DNA from: Bryobacteraceae bacterium
GTDB lineage: Bacteria; Acidobacteriota; Terriglobia; Bryobacterales; Bryobacteraceae
Assembly (NCBI GenBank): GCA_029975915.1
Contig: JARKOC010000125.1
Span: forward strand, 54,269 to 118,268
Length of the DNA: 64,000 nucleotides
Direction: 5' to 3'
Below are positions 54,103-63,900 of the stretch, piece after piece. The first letter of the stretch is position 1. The number at the start of each line of letters is the position of its first letter. Made by a program: the position numbers and the translations under genes. Under the pieces are notes generated by a model, which did not search any database, was not told the origin of the DNA, and saw only the letters and a program-made list of their open reading frames with translations.

Positions 54103-56151
54103 TTATTTCAGCACCTTGTATAGATTCGAATAATCGTCGGTCCACAACCGCAGCCACGGGGCCGAAACCAGCGGGCTCGACTTACCTTCGAAAACCTTGC
54201 TGTCGAACGTTTCGCGCCGGTTCGCCATCAGAACCCAGGTTGTCCCGTAACAGGTCCCGTCATCGGTGTCCTCGGTCTCAACCAGCAACGAGCGCTTTCC
54301 GATCGCCTTGGCCGCCCGCTCCAGGACAGGCTGCAGGTTGATGAACCTGTTCGAGATGTGCAGAGCCACCACTCCATCAGCCGCCATGTGACGGAAATAT
54401 ACCTGAAGCGCCTCTTTGGTCAGCAGATGAACTGGAATCGAGTCACTTGAGAATGCGTCAACCACTAAAACGTCGAAGTTTTGCGCCGGTTCACGCTCCA
54501 AACTGAGCCGCGCATCCCCCATTGTCACCGTCACCTGGCCCTCGGCGTTCTTCAGATACCAGAAATACTCGTTCGCGATCGGCTGCACCTGCGGATTGAT
54601 CTCGTAGTAGCGGTATACATCGCCAGGCCTCGAGTATCCAGCCAGAGTTCCTGTCCCAAGTCCGATGATGCCCACCTTCTGCGGCTGGCCCTTCCGCCGC
54701 ATCTGCATGAGCAGTCCGTAGCCGGTGTCAGGACAATAATAGCTTGCCACTTCCTTGCGCCGCGCCGGATGAGTGTACTGCTCGCCGTGGTTGATTGAGC
54801 CGTGGACCAAGGACCGGTAGCCGTCCCAATCGTACGGCTCGTTGTACTGCCTCACGGCGAGTTCTCCATAGAAATTCCGCGTCACCAGCATGCTGCCCTG
54901 CGTCATGGCTCGGCCTATGTGTATTGCATAGCCCGTGACTGCGGCGGCGGCGGTCATAACAAGAATCGACGCCCATCCAAGCCAGTCCTGCCGGAACCTC
55001 GAATCAGCGCCGCTGTAAATCGATGCGAGTGCGAGTCCCAACAGCAGCAGGCATGCCAGAGGCAGTTCATAATGCGTGTTGAACAGCATTGGTGCGACCA
55101 GCGCCACAAAAGCGCCGCCCAGCGCGCCGCCAATCGAGATCATCAGATAGAACGCCGTCAGATGCCTCGGGTGCGGCTTGCTCCTCGACAACTCGCCGTG
55201 GCCCACCATGCAGGCGACGAAGAACGCCGCCGAATACGCCAGAATGGTCAGCTTCAGTTCGGGCCGGTCCTCTGGACTGGTCTCGGCCAGATACAGGATC
55301 CCGGCCAGCGCCGGCGCCAGCAGGAGCAGGAACAGCGTGCGCCGGTACCAGCCTTCGGCGTCGAAACACAGAATGAAGCTCAACAGGTACAGCGCCAAAG
55401 GCAAGATCCATAGGAACGGGATCGGCGCAATGTCCATGCTCATGTTGCTGGTTACGGCGAGCAAGAGCATCGAAGGCCCGGCAGCGAGACCGATCCAAAA
55501 CAGGTGGCGCTTCAACGACGGAGAAGGTTCACCCGGATCATCACTCGTTGCGGCCGGTTCCGCAGCGTGGGCCTGCCGCTGGCTTCGCCAACCCGTGTAG
55601 ATGCAAAGAACCGCGAATACACCGAACCCAAATGACCAGACCAGTGCCTGATTCCGCAGCGCGAGGTTCGGCTCAACCAGGGGCGGATAGCTCAGCAGCG
55701 CCAGCATCGAACCAAGATTCGACAGCGCAAAGAGCCGGTACGGGATTTTGCCCGGATTCGCCTGGACATACCAGGCCTGAATCAGCGGTCCTGTCGTGGA
55801 AAGTGCGAAATATGGCAGGCCGATGGTAACGGCGAGAAGGCCAAGAATACGCATCGCCGGCGCGTCCGGCGTGAGAGGCTTCCATCCGGCGTCCGGGATG
55901 ATCGGCAACGCAATCAAGCACAACGCCAGGATGGCCGAATGCAGCGCCCACTGGCGTTTCGGGCTCAGCCGCTTTACGATGCCATGCGAGTACGCGTAGC
56001 CGGCCAGAAGCGCCGCTTGGAAGAATAGCAGACAGGTCGCCCAAACGGCGGCAGTCCCGCCAAACCACGGCAGGATCATCTTGCCGATCATCGGTTGAAC
56101 CTGGAACAGCAGGAAAGCGCTCAGGAAGATGGTGATGGCGTGGAAAAGCAT
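54103..56151 (-). CDS. Membrane protein with spermidine synthase-like domain
   Basis: A 682-residue fusion. The N-terminal half (about 1-430) has roughly 11-12 transmembrane helices of the fused MFS/spermidine-synthase type. The C-terminal half is a SAM-dependent transferase with GIIGLGTGTLAGYSRPGD, VTMGDARLSLE and LVVDAFSSDSIPVHLLTKEA. Whether it makes polyamine is doubtful, as the membrane-fused members are largely uncharacterised. No speD or other polyamine gene is adjacent. Confidence 0.85.
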   Translation of the reverse strand: MLFHAITIFLSAFLLFQVQPMIGKMILPWFGGTAAVWATCLLFFQAALLAGYAYSHGIVKRLSPKRQWALHSAILALCLIALPIIPDAGWKPLTPDAPAMRILGLLAVTIGLPYFALSTTGPLIQAWYVQANPGKIPYRLFALSNLGSMLALLSYPPLVEPNLALRNQALVWSFGFGVFAVLCIYTGWRSQRQAHAAEPAATSDDPGEPSPSLKRHLFWIGLAAGPSMLLLAVTSNMSMDIAPIPFLWILPLALYLLSFILCFDAEGWYRRTLFLLLLAPALAGILYLAETSPEDRPELKLTILAYSAAFFVACMVGHGELSRSKPHPRHLTAFYLMISIGGALGGAFVALVAPMLFNTHYELPLACLLLLGLALASIYSGADSRFRQDWLGWASILVMTAAAAVTGYAIHIGRAMTQGSMLVTRNFYGELAVRQYNEPYDWDGYRSLVHGSINHGEQYTHPARRKEVASYYCPDTGYGLLMQMRRKGQPQKVGIIGLGTGTLAGYSRPGDVYRYYEINPQVQPIANEYFWYLKNAEGQVTVTMGDARLSLEREPAQNFDVLVVDAFSSDSIPVHLLTKEALQVYFRHMAADGVVALHISNRFINLQPVLERAAKAIGKRSLLVETEDTDDGTCYGTTWVLMANRRETFDSKVFEGKSSPLVSAPWLRLWTDDYSNLYKVLK

Positions 56152-56288
56152 GGAGTAAATCTCAACAGTGCCGGTTCACTCGGATTTCCCATCTTGACAC
56201 AGCCACAATCCTGCCATCTCAGCAAGACGGCGCGCAACGGCCGGTTAGACCGTTGCACGCCGTTGTTTGCCTGTCTGCCGGAGTGGCG

Positions 56289-57212
56289 TCAGGGGATGAG
56301 TTTGCCATCCTCAATGCGGAATGCCGTCATGGCCGCAAACGCCCTTCCGCTGGGTCCCGCAGTGAGCCATGCCTCGATCAGGTACCGGCCGTCGGGCAAC
56401 GTCAATGGCGTGTTCAGGTCCACCTCATGCATGAGCCGTCTGCTCACCGACCGCCATCTTTGCGCTTGCGTGAAGAATTGTCCGTCGGACCAGACGTACA
56501 CGCGTTCGCCTCTCGAGTTCCAGATCACCACATCGTAGTCTTGGCTACTCCCATAGCCTAGATCGACTGCCTCTCCGCCGGTGACCGTCAACCGCAAGAC
56601 GGCCTTGAGCGCACCGCCGCCCGTCTGGTTCACGGAAACATCAAACCCGGCGGCCGGGGGTCCCGCGAAAGTGAAGTTCCCCACTCTCGCCGACACCAAA
56701 TCGAAAACACGCGGCCCGGCGATCGTGTTTTCGGTCCGCCGCACAAGCCCGAGGCTCGGAATATAGACTTCGGAAATGATCCCGGCGTCCGCGCACGAGA
56801 AACTCCGGTAGTTCAGTGTCAGGGCATCCGTGAATACGCCGGCCGGCCCAGTGTAGGGTTCCTGCTTTCCGGCGCGCTGCGTCTCCTGCTCGCAACCCCT
56901 GAATGGCGCCTCCGCCCAAACAGGCGCGGCGACCGTGAACGCGGTTAGCGGATACTCCTTCCCCGTCTCCTCGTCCAGGTGGAGCAACGTCCCTTCTTCA
57001 GTAGTCCGCACCCACAAGTCGTGGCCGACGTAGCCGTCGATCCGGCTGAAAACCCTGCCGTCCTGAAGCGCGAGCGGGGTACCCACCCGCACCGTGAAGG
57101 ACTGCCCCGTTGCCGCGTCGCGGTATACCCAGTAGTTTCCGGGCTCAAGCGGAAAGTAGTCGGCGGCAAAAGCGGCCGAAGCGCATAGAAAGAGTGTTGT
57201 AAGTGTCTTCAT
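56289..57212 (-). CDS. Secreted protein with BsuPI-like C-terminal domain
   Basis: A 307-residue exported protein, signal peptide 1-16. The N-terminal part (FPLEPGNYWVYRDAATGQSF) forms a beta-rich domain with two cysteines in FRGCEQE and SFSCADAG that could bond. The C-terminal 110 residues (LRLTVTGGEAVDLGYGSSQD, then VVIWNSRGERVYVWSDG) resemble the BsuPI intracellular proteinase inhibitor fold. Whether it inhibits a protease is unknown. It stands alone, between a short hairpin (56234-56256) and the phosphodiesterase gene. Confidence 0.72.
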   Translation of the reverse strand: MKTLTTLFLCASAAFAADYFPLEPGNYWVYRDAATGQSFTVRVGTPLALQDGRVFSRIDGYVGHDLWVRTTEEGTLLHLDEETGKEYPLTAFTVAAPVWAEAPFRGCEQETQRAGKQEPYTGPAGVFTDALTLNYRSFSCADAGIISEVYIPSLGLVRRTENTIAGPRVFDLVSARVGNFTFAGPPAAGFDVSVNQTGGGALKAVLRLTVTGGEAVDLGYGSSQDYDVVIWNSRGERVYVWSDGQFFTQAQRWRSVSRRLMHEVDLNTPLTLPDGRYLIEAWLTAGPSGRAFAAMTAFRIEDGKLIP

Positions 57213-57306
57213 AGAGATCGCATCCCCAAGAGGAATACGTTGCAGGCGATCTCCAGGTTCTGTGTAAATCTGTCAAGTTTACAGTTGTGCCGTTCTGGAA
57301 TCCGGA

Positions 57307-58152
57307 TTAGTGCAGCCCTTTCGCTTTCAGGTGAGCGATCAACGCCCCCGGATCATCGGTGATGATGGCGTCCACTCCGGCCGCAATCAGCCGGTCCCAG
57401 ATGTCTGCGGAATTCGCCGTCCATGGAATCACCTGTAGCCCTGCTTCGTGCGCCCGGTCGACGGCCTCCCGGCTGACGATGGCGAAATGCGGCGCCACCA
57501 AAGGAGTGCCTCCCGCCTCCTTGCTGATCTGGACAAAATCCCTGGGCAAGCCACCATATAGGGCGCAGAGTTTCAGGTCCGGAGCAATCGCCCGGACGGC
57601 GATCACCGTTCTGAAATCAAAACTCTGAATCATCACCCGCTTCTCCAACTTGTGGCGGCGGATGGCGTCCACCAGGAGCCGGGCGAACCCCTCTGGAGCG
57701 GGCTGGAGTTCAGGCCGCTTGGGGTCGCTCTTGATTTCGATATTGAAACCGAACCCGTCCTTTTTCGCCGCAAGAGCCAGCGTCTCATCCAACGTAGGGA
57801 TGCGCGTACCGGGAACCGCCTTCTGTTTCGGAAAGTCCGGGTTGGCGATCGCTCCACAATCGAACTTTTTCACCTCTGCCAGTGTCATGAAGCGAATCCG
57901 GGATTCGCCCTCCGGACCCCTGCAGATCTTTCGATTGACCGCCGGATCGTGGGAAACGACGATGACGTTGTCCTTGGTCACGGCCAGGTCAATCTCGATC
58001 ATGTCCGCGCCGGCGGCGATGGCATACTCGAACGCCGGAATCGTGTTCTCCGGCAGGACCGACCTCGCGCCGCGGTGTCCGTGGACCGGAATTCGAGTTT
58101 GTGCTGACGCCGCAATGGTCATGGCAAGCAAGATGGCAAGCTGCGCTTTCAT
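57307..58152 (-). CDS. Glycerophosphodiester phosphodiesterase
   Basis: An exported enzyme of 281 residues that hydrolyses glycerophosphodiesters to glycerol 3-phosphate and an alcohol. It has a signal peptide 1-18. H26 (HGHRGARSVLPENT), E53 and D55 (IEIDLAVTKD) and H68 (VVSHDP) form the GDPD metal and catalytic set. ATG 58152 is chosen over 58164: a TATGCT lies 7 bases upstream of 58152, so the mRNA is probably leaderless, and 58164 would fall inside that box. Confidence 0.92.
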   Translation of the reverse strand: MKAQLAILLAMTIAASAQTRIPVHGHRGARSVLPENTIPAFEYAIAAGADMIEIDLAVTKDNVIVVSHDPAVNRKICRGPEGESRIRFMTLAEVKKFDCGAIANPDFPKQKAVPGTRIPTLDETLALAAKKDGFGFNIEIKSDPKRPELQPAPEGFARLLVDAIRRHKLEKRVMIQSFDFRTVIAVRAIAPDLKLCALYGGLPRDFVQISKEAGGTPLVAPHFAIVSREAVDRAHEAGLQVIPWTANSADIWDRLIAAGVDAIITDDPGALIAHLKAKGLH

Positions 58153-58159
58153 CGCTTCA

Positions 58160-58165
58160 AGCATA
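58160..58165 (-). promoter_or_regulatory. -10-like box directly upstream of the phosphodiesterase
   Basis: TATGCT on the minus strand followed by 7 bases and the ATG at 58152, giving a leaderless transcript if used. No ribosome site is present. Confidence 0.3.
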
Positions 58166-58232
58166 ACGCTTGTGCGCCGGCATCCGCCGCGGCGGGGACA
58201 AAAACGTGATTGAATAGAGTCGCAATCGGTCT

Positions 58233-58272
58233 CCTGGGGAGCATGTGCTTCCAGGGCGCCGGTGCGAACCGG
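58233..58272 (+). other. Two-hairpin leader upstream of the Gfo/Idh gene
   Basis: CTGG...CCAG (58234-58254, imperfect) and CCGGT/ACCGG around a GCGA loop (58259-58272) lie 30-70 bases before the GTG start at 58305. The second stem recalls part of the cobalamin riboswitch core, but the downstream half of that riboswitch is not there. Confidence 0.2.
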
Positions 58273-58304
58273 TCGCGGAACGCGGCAGGAGGGAGTGAGA
58301 TTCC

Positions 58305-59633
58305 GTGAAAAAAGTTACGCGGCGCGTGTTCAGCGCGGCGGCCGCCACTGCTGCCAGTTACTCAAGAGTCAAAGGCGCGAACGACCGTGTCCACATTGGA
58401 TACATCGGGCTCGGCAACCGGGGTGACCAGGTCCACGACGCATTCCTTGAACATGGCGATCAGCAGACCGTCGCGGTCTGCGACATCCGCAACGACTACA
58501 TGGACTTCGCCATCAAGAAAAGCCGCGCCACCCCCGTCAAGTACACCGACTATCGCAAGCTCATCGAAGACAAAAACGTCGATGCCGTCGCCATCGCTAC
58601 GCCCGACCACTGGCACGCCATCATGTGCATCGAAGCTTGCCGCGCCGGCAAGGACGTCTATGTCGAGAAGCCTCTCTCGCTGACAGTCGCCGAAGGCCGC
58701 CGTATGGTCGAGGTCGCCCGCGAAACAAAGCGTGTCACCCAATGCGGCATCCACCGCCGCAGCGTCCAGAGCCTGCGCGACGCAGCCGAGTTCATCCGCA
58801 AAGGCGGGCTCGGCGAGGTTACTGTCGCCAAAGGCTACCACGTCCAGAACGAATGGCCTAACGGGATCGGCATGGCTCCGGATGGCCCCGCGCCCAGTGA
58901 AGCCGATTGGGATGCCTGGCTCGGACCCGCGCCCAAGGTCGCATGGAACCTCAACCGTACCTTCTACAACTTCCGCTGGTTCTACGACTACTCCGGCGGC
59001 CAGATCACGAATTTCGGCGTCCACTATATGGACTTCATACGCCAGGCGCTCGGCGAACCAACCCCACGCGCCGTCACCGCCATGGGGGGCCGCTACGCCG
59101 TCAAAGACAACCGTGAGATCCCTGACACTTGCGAGGTCCTCTGGGACTTCGGCAAGACCCTTGTTGTCTTCGTCCAGTACAACGCCAACGGCGCGCCCAC
59201 CAACCTGAAAAACAGCGAACTCGAAATCCGCGGCACCAAGGGCACCATGTACCTCCAGAGCGGCCGCTGGGAGGTTGTTCCTGAAAAGACCACCGAAGTC
59301 CTGTTTGGCCAGCGCACGCCTCTTGACCGCGGCCGTGAACGCGGCTACGGTCCTTCCAAGAAGCCTGCGATGGAACCTGCCCAGGGCGGCTCAGGCTTTG
59401 CCGAAACGACATGGCATACGCGCAACTTCCTCGATTGCATCAAGAGCCGCCAGAAGTGCAATTGCGACATTGAAATCGGACACCTCTCCACGTCGGCCTG
59501 CATCATCGGCCACATCGCCCTGCGTACTCGCAGTCTGCTCGATTGGGATGCCAACACCGAGAAGTTCACAAATAACGAGGCCGCTAACAAACTGCTCAGC
59601 TACAAATACCGCGCCCCTTACACACTGGGCTGA
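58305..59633 (+). CDS. Tat-exported Gfo/Idh/MocA-family oxidoreductase
   Basis: A 442-residue NAD(P)-dependent oxidoreductase. GTG 58305 follows an AGGAGGG site. A twin-arginine signal (VTRRVFSAAAATAAS, Arg6-Arg7) is present. The Rossmann motif is HIGYIGLGNRGDQV; the EKP motif is in YVEKPLSLT, and GGQITNFGVHYMDFIRQ carries the usual His. A long C-terminal domain includes TWHTRNFLDCIKSRQKCNC. The TIM-barrel isomerase gene follows 11 bases later, so the two likely act in one pathway on a sugar or inositol derivative. Confidence 0.9.
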   Translation: MKKVTRRVFSAAAATAASYSRVKGANDRVHIGYIGLGNRGDQVHDAFLEHGDQQTVAVCDIRNDYMDFAIKKSRATPVKYTDYRKLIEDKNVDAVAIATPDHWHAIMCIEACRAGKDVYVEKPLSLTVAEGRRMVEVARETKRVTQCGIHRRSVQSLRDAAEFIRKGGLGEVTVAKGYHVQNEWPNGIGMAPDGPAPSEADWDAWLGPAPKVAWNLNRTFYNFRWFYDYSGGQITNFGVHYMDFIRQALGEPTPRAVTAMGGRYAVKDNREIPDTCEVLWDFGKTLVVFVQYNANGAPTNLKNSELEIRGTKGTMYLQSGRWEVVPEKTTEVLFGQRTPLDRGRERGYGPSKKPAMEPAQGGSGFAETTWHTRNFLDCIKSRQKCNCDIEIGHLSTSACIIGHIALRTRSLLDWDANTEKFTNNEAANKLLSYKYRAPYTLG

Positions 59634-59644
59634 TCGGAGACACT

Positions 59645-60526
59645 ATGGATCGCAGACAGTTCATCGCCGCTGCGGCTGCGGCCTCGCCGCTCAAAGCCAG
59701 CATCCAGAACAACAGCCATCCCAGGCTCTGCATCTTCTCCAAACACATGGCTCAGTTCGGCTGGAAAGAGCTTGGCCGCAAAGCCAAGGAACTCGGCTTT
59801 GACGGGGTCGATCTCACCGTCCGGCCCAAGGGCCATGTATTGCCCGAACGAGTGAAAGAAGATCTGCCCCGTGCCGTCGATGCCATCCGCGCCGCCGGCG
59901 TCGACGTTCCGATGATCACGACAGATCTAAAATCCGCCGCTAATCCCGCCGCCGGCCCCACCTTCGAAACCGCCCGCAAGCTCGGCATCAAGTTCCTCAA
60001 ACCTGGCTACTGGATGTACACCAAGGACCGCACCGTCCTCCAGACCCAAGTCGAAGTCCGCCAGAACTTCCAGAGCCTTCTCAAACTCGCAATGCAGAAC
60101 GGCGTCACTCTCGGCCTGCATAACCACTCAGGCGCTTATGTCGGCGCCGCCCTCTGGGCCTACCGCGACCTGCTCCAGGACGTCGATCCAAAATGGGCCG
60201 GCTACTACTTCGACCCCGGCCACGCCACAATCGAGGGCGGCCTCTACGTCTGGCGCATCTCGCTTGAGCTCGTCGCTCCGCGCCTGAAAATGGTCGCCAT
60301 GAAGGATGCCTATTGGGACAAGTCCAATGGCCGCTGGCGCCCCAAGTGGGTCCCTCTCGGCGAGGGCATGGTCGATTGGCCCGAAGTCTATCGCGCTTTC
60401 GCAAAGGCCGGCTTCAACGGGCCCATCAGCCTCCATGTCGAATACCCGGCCAAGGACGAACTCGAAGCCATCGCCCACGATCTCGCTTTCATGAAGAAAC
60501 AGGTCGCCGCCGCCTACGGAGCATAG
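59645..60526 (+). CDS. Tat-exported sugar phosphate isomerase/epimerase-like TIM barrel
   Basis: A 293-residue exported protein with a twin-arginine signal (MDRRQFIAAAAAASPL). The AP-endonuclease-2-type barrel shows metal ligands in LGLHNHSGAYVG, YYFDPGHAT and MKDAYWD, and the typical VPLGEGMVDWPEVYRAF. It follows the Gfo/Idh gene closely and probably works on its product. Reaction unknown; isomerase, epimerase or 3-keto-sugar lyase are all possible. Confidence 0.88.
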   Translation: MDRRQFIAAAAAASPLKASIQNNSHPRLCIFSKHMAQFGWKELGRKAKELGFDGVDLTVRPKGHVLPERVKEDLPRAVDAIRAAGVDVPMITTDLKSAANPAAGPTFETARKLGIKFLKPGYWMYTKDRTVLQTQVEVRQNFQSLLKLAMQNGVTLGLHNHSGAYVGAALWAYRDLLQDVDPKWAGYYFDPGHATIEGGLYVWRISLELVAPRLKMVAMKDAYWDKSNGRWRPKWVPLGEGMVDWPEVYRAFAKAGFNGPISLHVEYPAKDELEAIAHDLAFMKKQVAAAYGA

Positions 60527-60963
60527 GTGCCCGGTCCCGGCGCACGCAATGTGCTAATCACATCAGGAAGCGGACCGGTAACTGCCCTCCAGTCCACAGC
60601 CCCGCGTATTGCGTTCTCGAAGCTCGCGTCAAAAGCCGGATCCTCCTCTTTTGGCGAACGCAGCGAGTTGTGATCAAGAGCACAGGTACGCGGATTTCAA
60701 GGGCAGCATCGCGACCGTTCCGGGCACGAAGCATCTTGTTTTCCGCCTTCCGCAGTAGGGTCGATGCAGGCCGCGCAATGTGGATTCGGAAACGCTGAGG
60801 TCTGACAGTTGTCGCTTGGATCACCACAGAATGCGCCTCCTCTTTCGTCTATGCGCGCAATGCCACCTGGGAACGATCATGGCCACAAGGCTTTTTTTCT
60901 TGTAATTAACTAATAGATCCGATATAAGATCTGGCAGGGACTGCTGGGAACAAATCTGGGTAC
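60527..60963. other. Intergenic stretch upstream of the CHAT-NACHT gene
   Basis: 437 bases with no convincing gene; a minus-strand frame at 60558-60827 lacks a ribosome site and any domain. The last 80 bases turn AT-rich (TTTTTTTC, TTAACTAATAG). A promoter is described separately. No terminator with a T run is seen after the TIM-barrel gene. Confidence 0.5.
60900..60928 (+). promoter_or_regulatory. Sigma70-type promoter of the CHAT-NACHT gene
   Basis: TTGTAA (60900-60905), 17 bases, TATAAG (60923-60928): one of the best matches to the consensus in the window. Transcription would start near 60935, leaving a 29-base leader. AGATC (60915-60919) and GATCT (60928-60932) form a dyad around the -10, a possible repressor site. 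Confidence 0.6.
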
Positions 60964-63900
60964 ATGACCGAATTTCAACTGCGCGTTTTTGCGCCCTCGG
61001 ATGGTGTGTCGCGGATCGAGGCGCTTCGAGGAGGGTCTGCCTTATCTGTCGGGCATGCCCGGCTCGATGCGCGAGCCATGCTGGCTTTGGACGATGACCC
61101 CAGAGCATACGGGACGGCGCTGAAAGAGTCTCTGTTTGCTTCAACGCCGATAAGCCGCGCTTACGAACAGGCAATCGCGGGGGGCGGGCTACGGTTCCGT
61201 CTGCTGATCGATCCGGACGCAAGAGATGCTCAGTCGCTCTGTTGGGAACGCCTCATCCTGCCAATCAATGGAGAAGATCTGCCCGTAGCTGCCTCTCCTC
61301 AATGTCCGTTCTCGAGATACGCCGCCCTGGATACCCCCGAGCCCGCCATCCTGCCCAGGAGCTACGTTCAGCTTCTGTTGGCGGTAGCGAACCCAAACAA
61401 CCTCAGGCAACTCGCATCGATTGATGTCGAGGCGGAAGTTGAAAATCTCGTCGCCGCATGGGATTCGCTGCTGGAAAACGGAGAGCTCCGCGCCACGGTT
61501 CTGACTGGCGGCGCAAAGCTGTCAGAGGAATTGACCGCACGGCTTTTGCGGTTGGGCTGCGTGGTCGTTGAGGAGCCCTCGACGATTGATCGCATCAGTG
61601 AGCTTCTGACAGGCGCGGACGCGCTCCACTTGATCGCGCACGGCAACCTGACGCCAGACAGGAAAGCAGTGATGGTGCTTCAACAAAACGACGGCGGGCT
61701 GGCGCTGGTCGATGAGGGCCTGCTGATCGAGAAACTCAACGTGCCAGGGCTTCGAATCGCATTCCTCCAATCGTGCAAGAGCTCCGGAGGCGGAGCTCAA
61801 ATGGGTCTCGCTCCTCGGCTCGTCCAACTGGGCGTCGGCGCCGTGGTCGCCATGCAGGACTATATGCCCATGGGCGATGCCCGTGAGTTTTCCAGCGCAT
61901 TTTATAGGGCATTGATTCGCGAAGGAGCTGTTGACGTGGCGGCGAATGCCGGTCGCCAGGCGATACTACGCGCTAGCAGCAAAAATTACTCGATCCCGAT
62001 TCTTTTCTCGCGGCTCAAAGACGGCCTGATTTGGCAACCTGACCCGCTGCAAACGGCAACGCGGCACATCGCCGCCGACTGCCGGATGGAATGGCGCGTT
62101 CAACGTCCGTTTCCTATCGAGGCGGTGCTCGTACGAGGTGGCCTGTCGCTCCTGGAACACGGACTGGAGGATGTGGCCGGCCCGAGACTGGGAATCCTCG
62201 ATGCTGCGAAGGAGGCCCTGAAAGATGCTGGAGCCGGCCATCCCCCGTTCGTTGTGCTCATCGGCAGCCGCGGCCGCGCGAAGTCCACTCACTTGAAGTC
62301 GCTGTTTGCGGACGTGGCGTCACAGCCGTTCGCTCCCGGCGCGAAGATTCCGGTGCAAATCCACGCCGCCGATTGCGCCGCATCTACCTCGTCCCCAGCG
62401 CGGACGGTGGCAAGAGCCATGGCCGCCGTCTACAAGGAGCATGGCTTTGATATCGATCCAGCGCGGATCTTCGAAACCTTGGCAAAGAGAAAGTTCCTGT
62501 TCCTGGTCGACGGCGACGCTGAGTTGAGCGCATCCGACCGTGCTGCGCTGGTGAGGCTGTTGGCCGATGTCCGCGCACTCTACCCGCAACATGCGTTCTA
62601 TATGACTGCGGACGCGTCGCAGTTCGACTGGACGATCTACCCGGAGGATTCGGTGGCGCTGGTGATTCAGCCCATGAACATCGATCGGGTGATCGAGTTC
62701 CTTGAAAGCCAGGAGGAGGAGCCGGTCAGAGGTCTGGTTTCGAGGCTGAGGGAGTCCGCTCTATTTGATCTCGCATCCGTGCCGTGGCTGCTGAGCAGTC
62801 TCATGGAGGATGCTCTTGAGGGAGCCCCGGCTAATTCCCGGACGGTCGTCCTTGAGCGGTTTGTCAGGGAGGGTCTGTCGAGAATCGGAGGACCAGCTGG
62901 AATGAGGACGAGAGCCGGAGCAGCTCTCACCGGAATCGCCTGGAGATTGCAGTGCGACCGTCGTGTGCACCTGGATGGACCTGATGTGTATGCCATCCTG
63001 GCCGAAGCGCGCGGGAATCGGGAGTTCGCCTTGGAGGACTTCCTCCGCGAAATCCAGAGAAGCCGTCTTCTGGTCCCCAACGGAGCCGAGGGAGTCAGAT
63101 TCGCCTATTCCGGCCTGCAGTCCTATTTCTGCGCCCAGTACCTGAACGAGTCGGCGGGACGTCAGCGGTTGCTCGAAGACATCACGGCAACCTTAGGCCG
63201 TCTTCCTCGACTGAAATGGTGGGAGGACACGCTGGTCCTCCTCGCCGGCATGACGGATTCGGCTGACTCCCTGCTGCGCGTGATCCTCGCTGGCAGCGCC
63301 CTCACTGAGGGTGAACAAGTCTTCCTGGCGATGCGCTGTCTGCACGAGGCCCGGCGCGCCACGGAGTCGAAATCTGCCGGAATTGGGCAAGACGTCGTGG
63401 ATCAGATTGTGGACAGCCTGATCTGGCGATCCCACCCTCAGAATGTCCGTTCGGTCAATCAACGGAAGAAGGCGATCGAGTCTCTCGCGCTTCTCCCGGA
63501 GCCGCGCGTCATCGCCCATCTGCTGTCGCTGGCCGTGGATAAGATCAGGTCCGACATCCGCGGTAAGGCCTGCTTCGACTATTCTGGCGTTCGCGGCGCC
63601 GCCGTACTGGCGTTACGCTGCATTCCTCAGGCGGCGATCCAATTCGTCCAATCCGATGCGAGGTTATCGGCCAACACAGCGCTTGGTTCGTTGCTGAACG
63701 CGTGGTGTAAAGGCGACCTGCGCACCCTGGGCGGGCTTCTTGAACTGGACGACCCTTCTGTGTCGGCTGTCGCTGCTTTTGCGCTCAGCACCTTCAAAGA
63801 TGGCGAATCACTTGACCTGCTGATGCGCCGCTTCGGGAACCTGGCCACGATCAACGGCGACAGCGACATCATGTGGGCGATCACCGACACTCTCTGCCTG

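Noticed and set aside
56234..56256. Terminator at GCAACGG/CCGTTGC hairpin
   Set aside because: The 7-pair stem is good but no T run follows on either strand.
58220..58304. Cobalamin riboswitch in the leader of the Gfo/Idh gene
   Set aside because: CCGGTGCGAACCGG and the GC hairpin after it resemble the riboswitch core, but only about 85 bases remain before the start codon, and the conserved downstream half is not present.
60558..60827. 89-codon minus-strand frame between the TIM-barrel and CHAT genes
   Set aside because: Arg-rich, without a ribosome site or domain; more likely chance in non-coding DNA.
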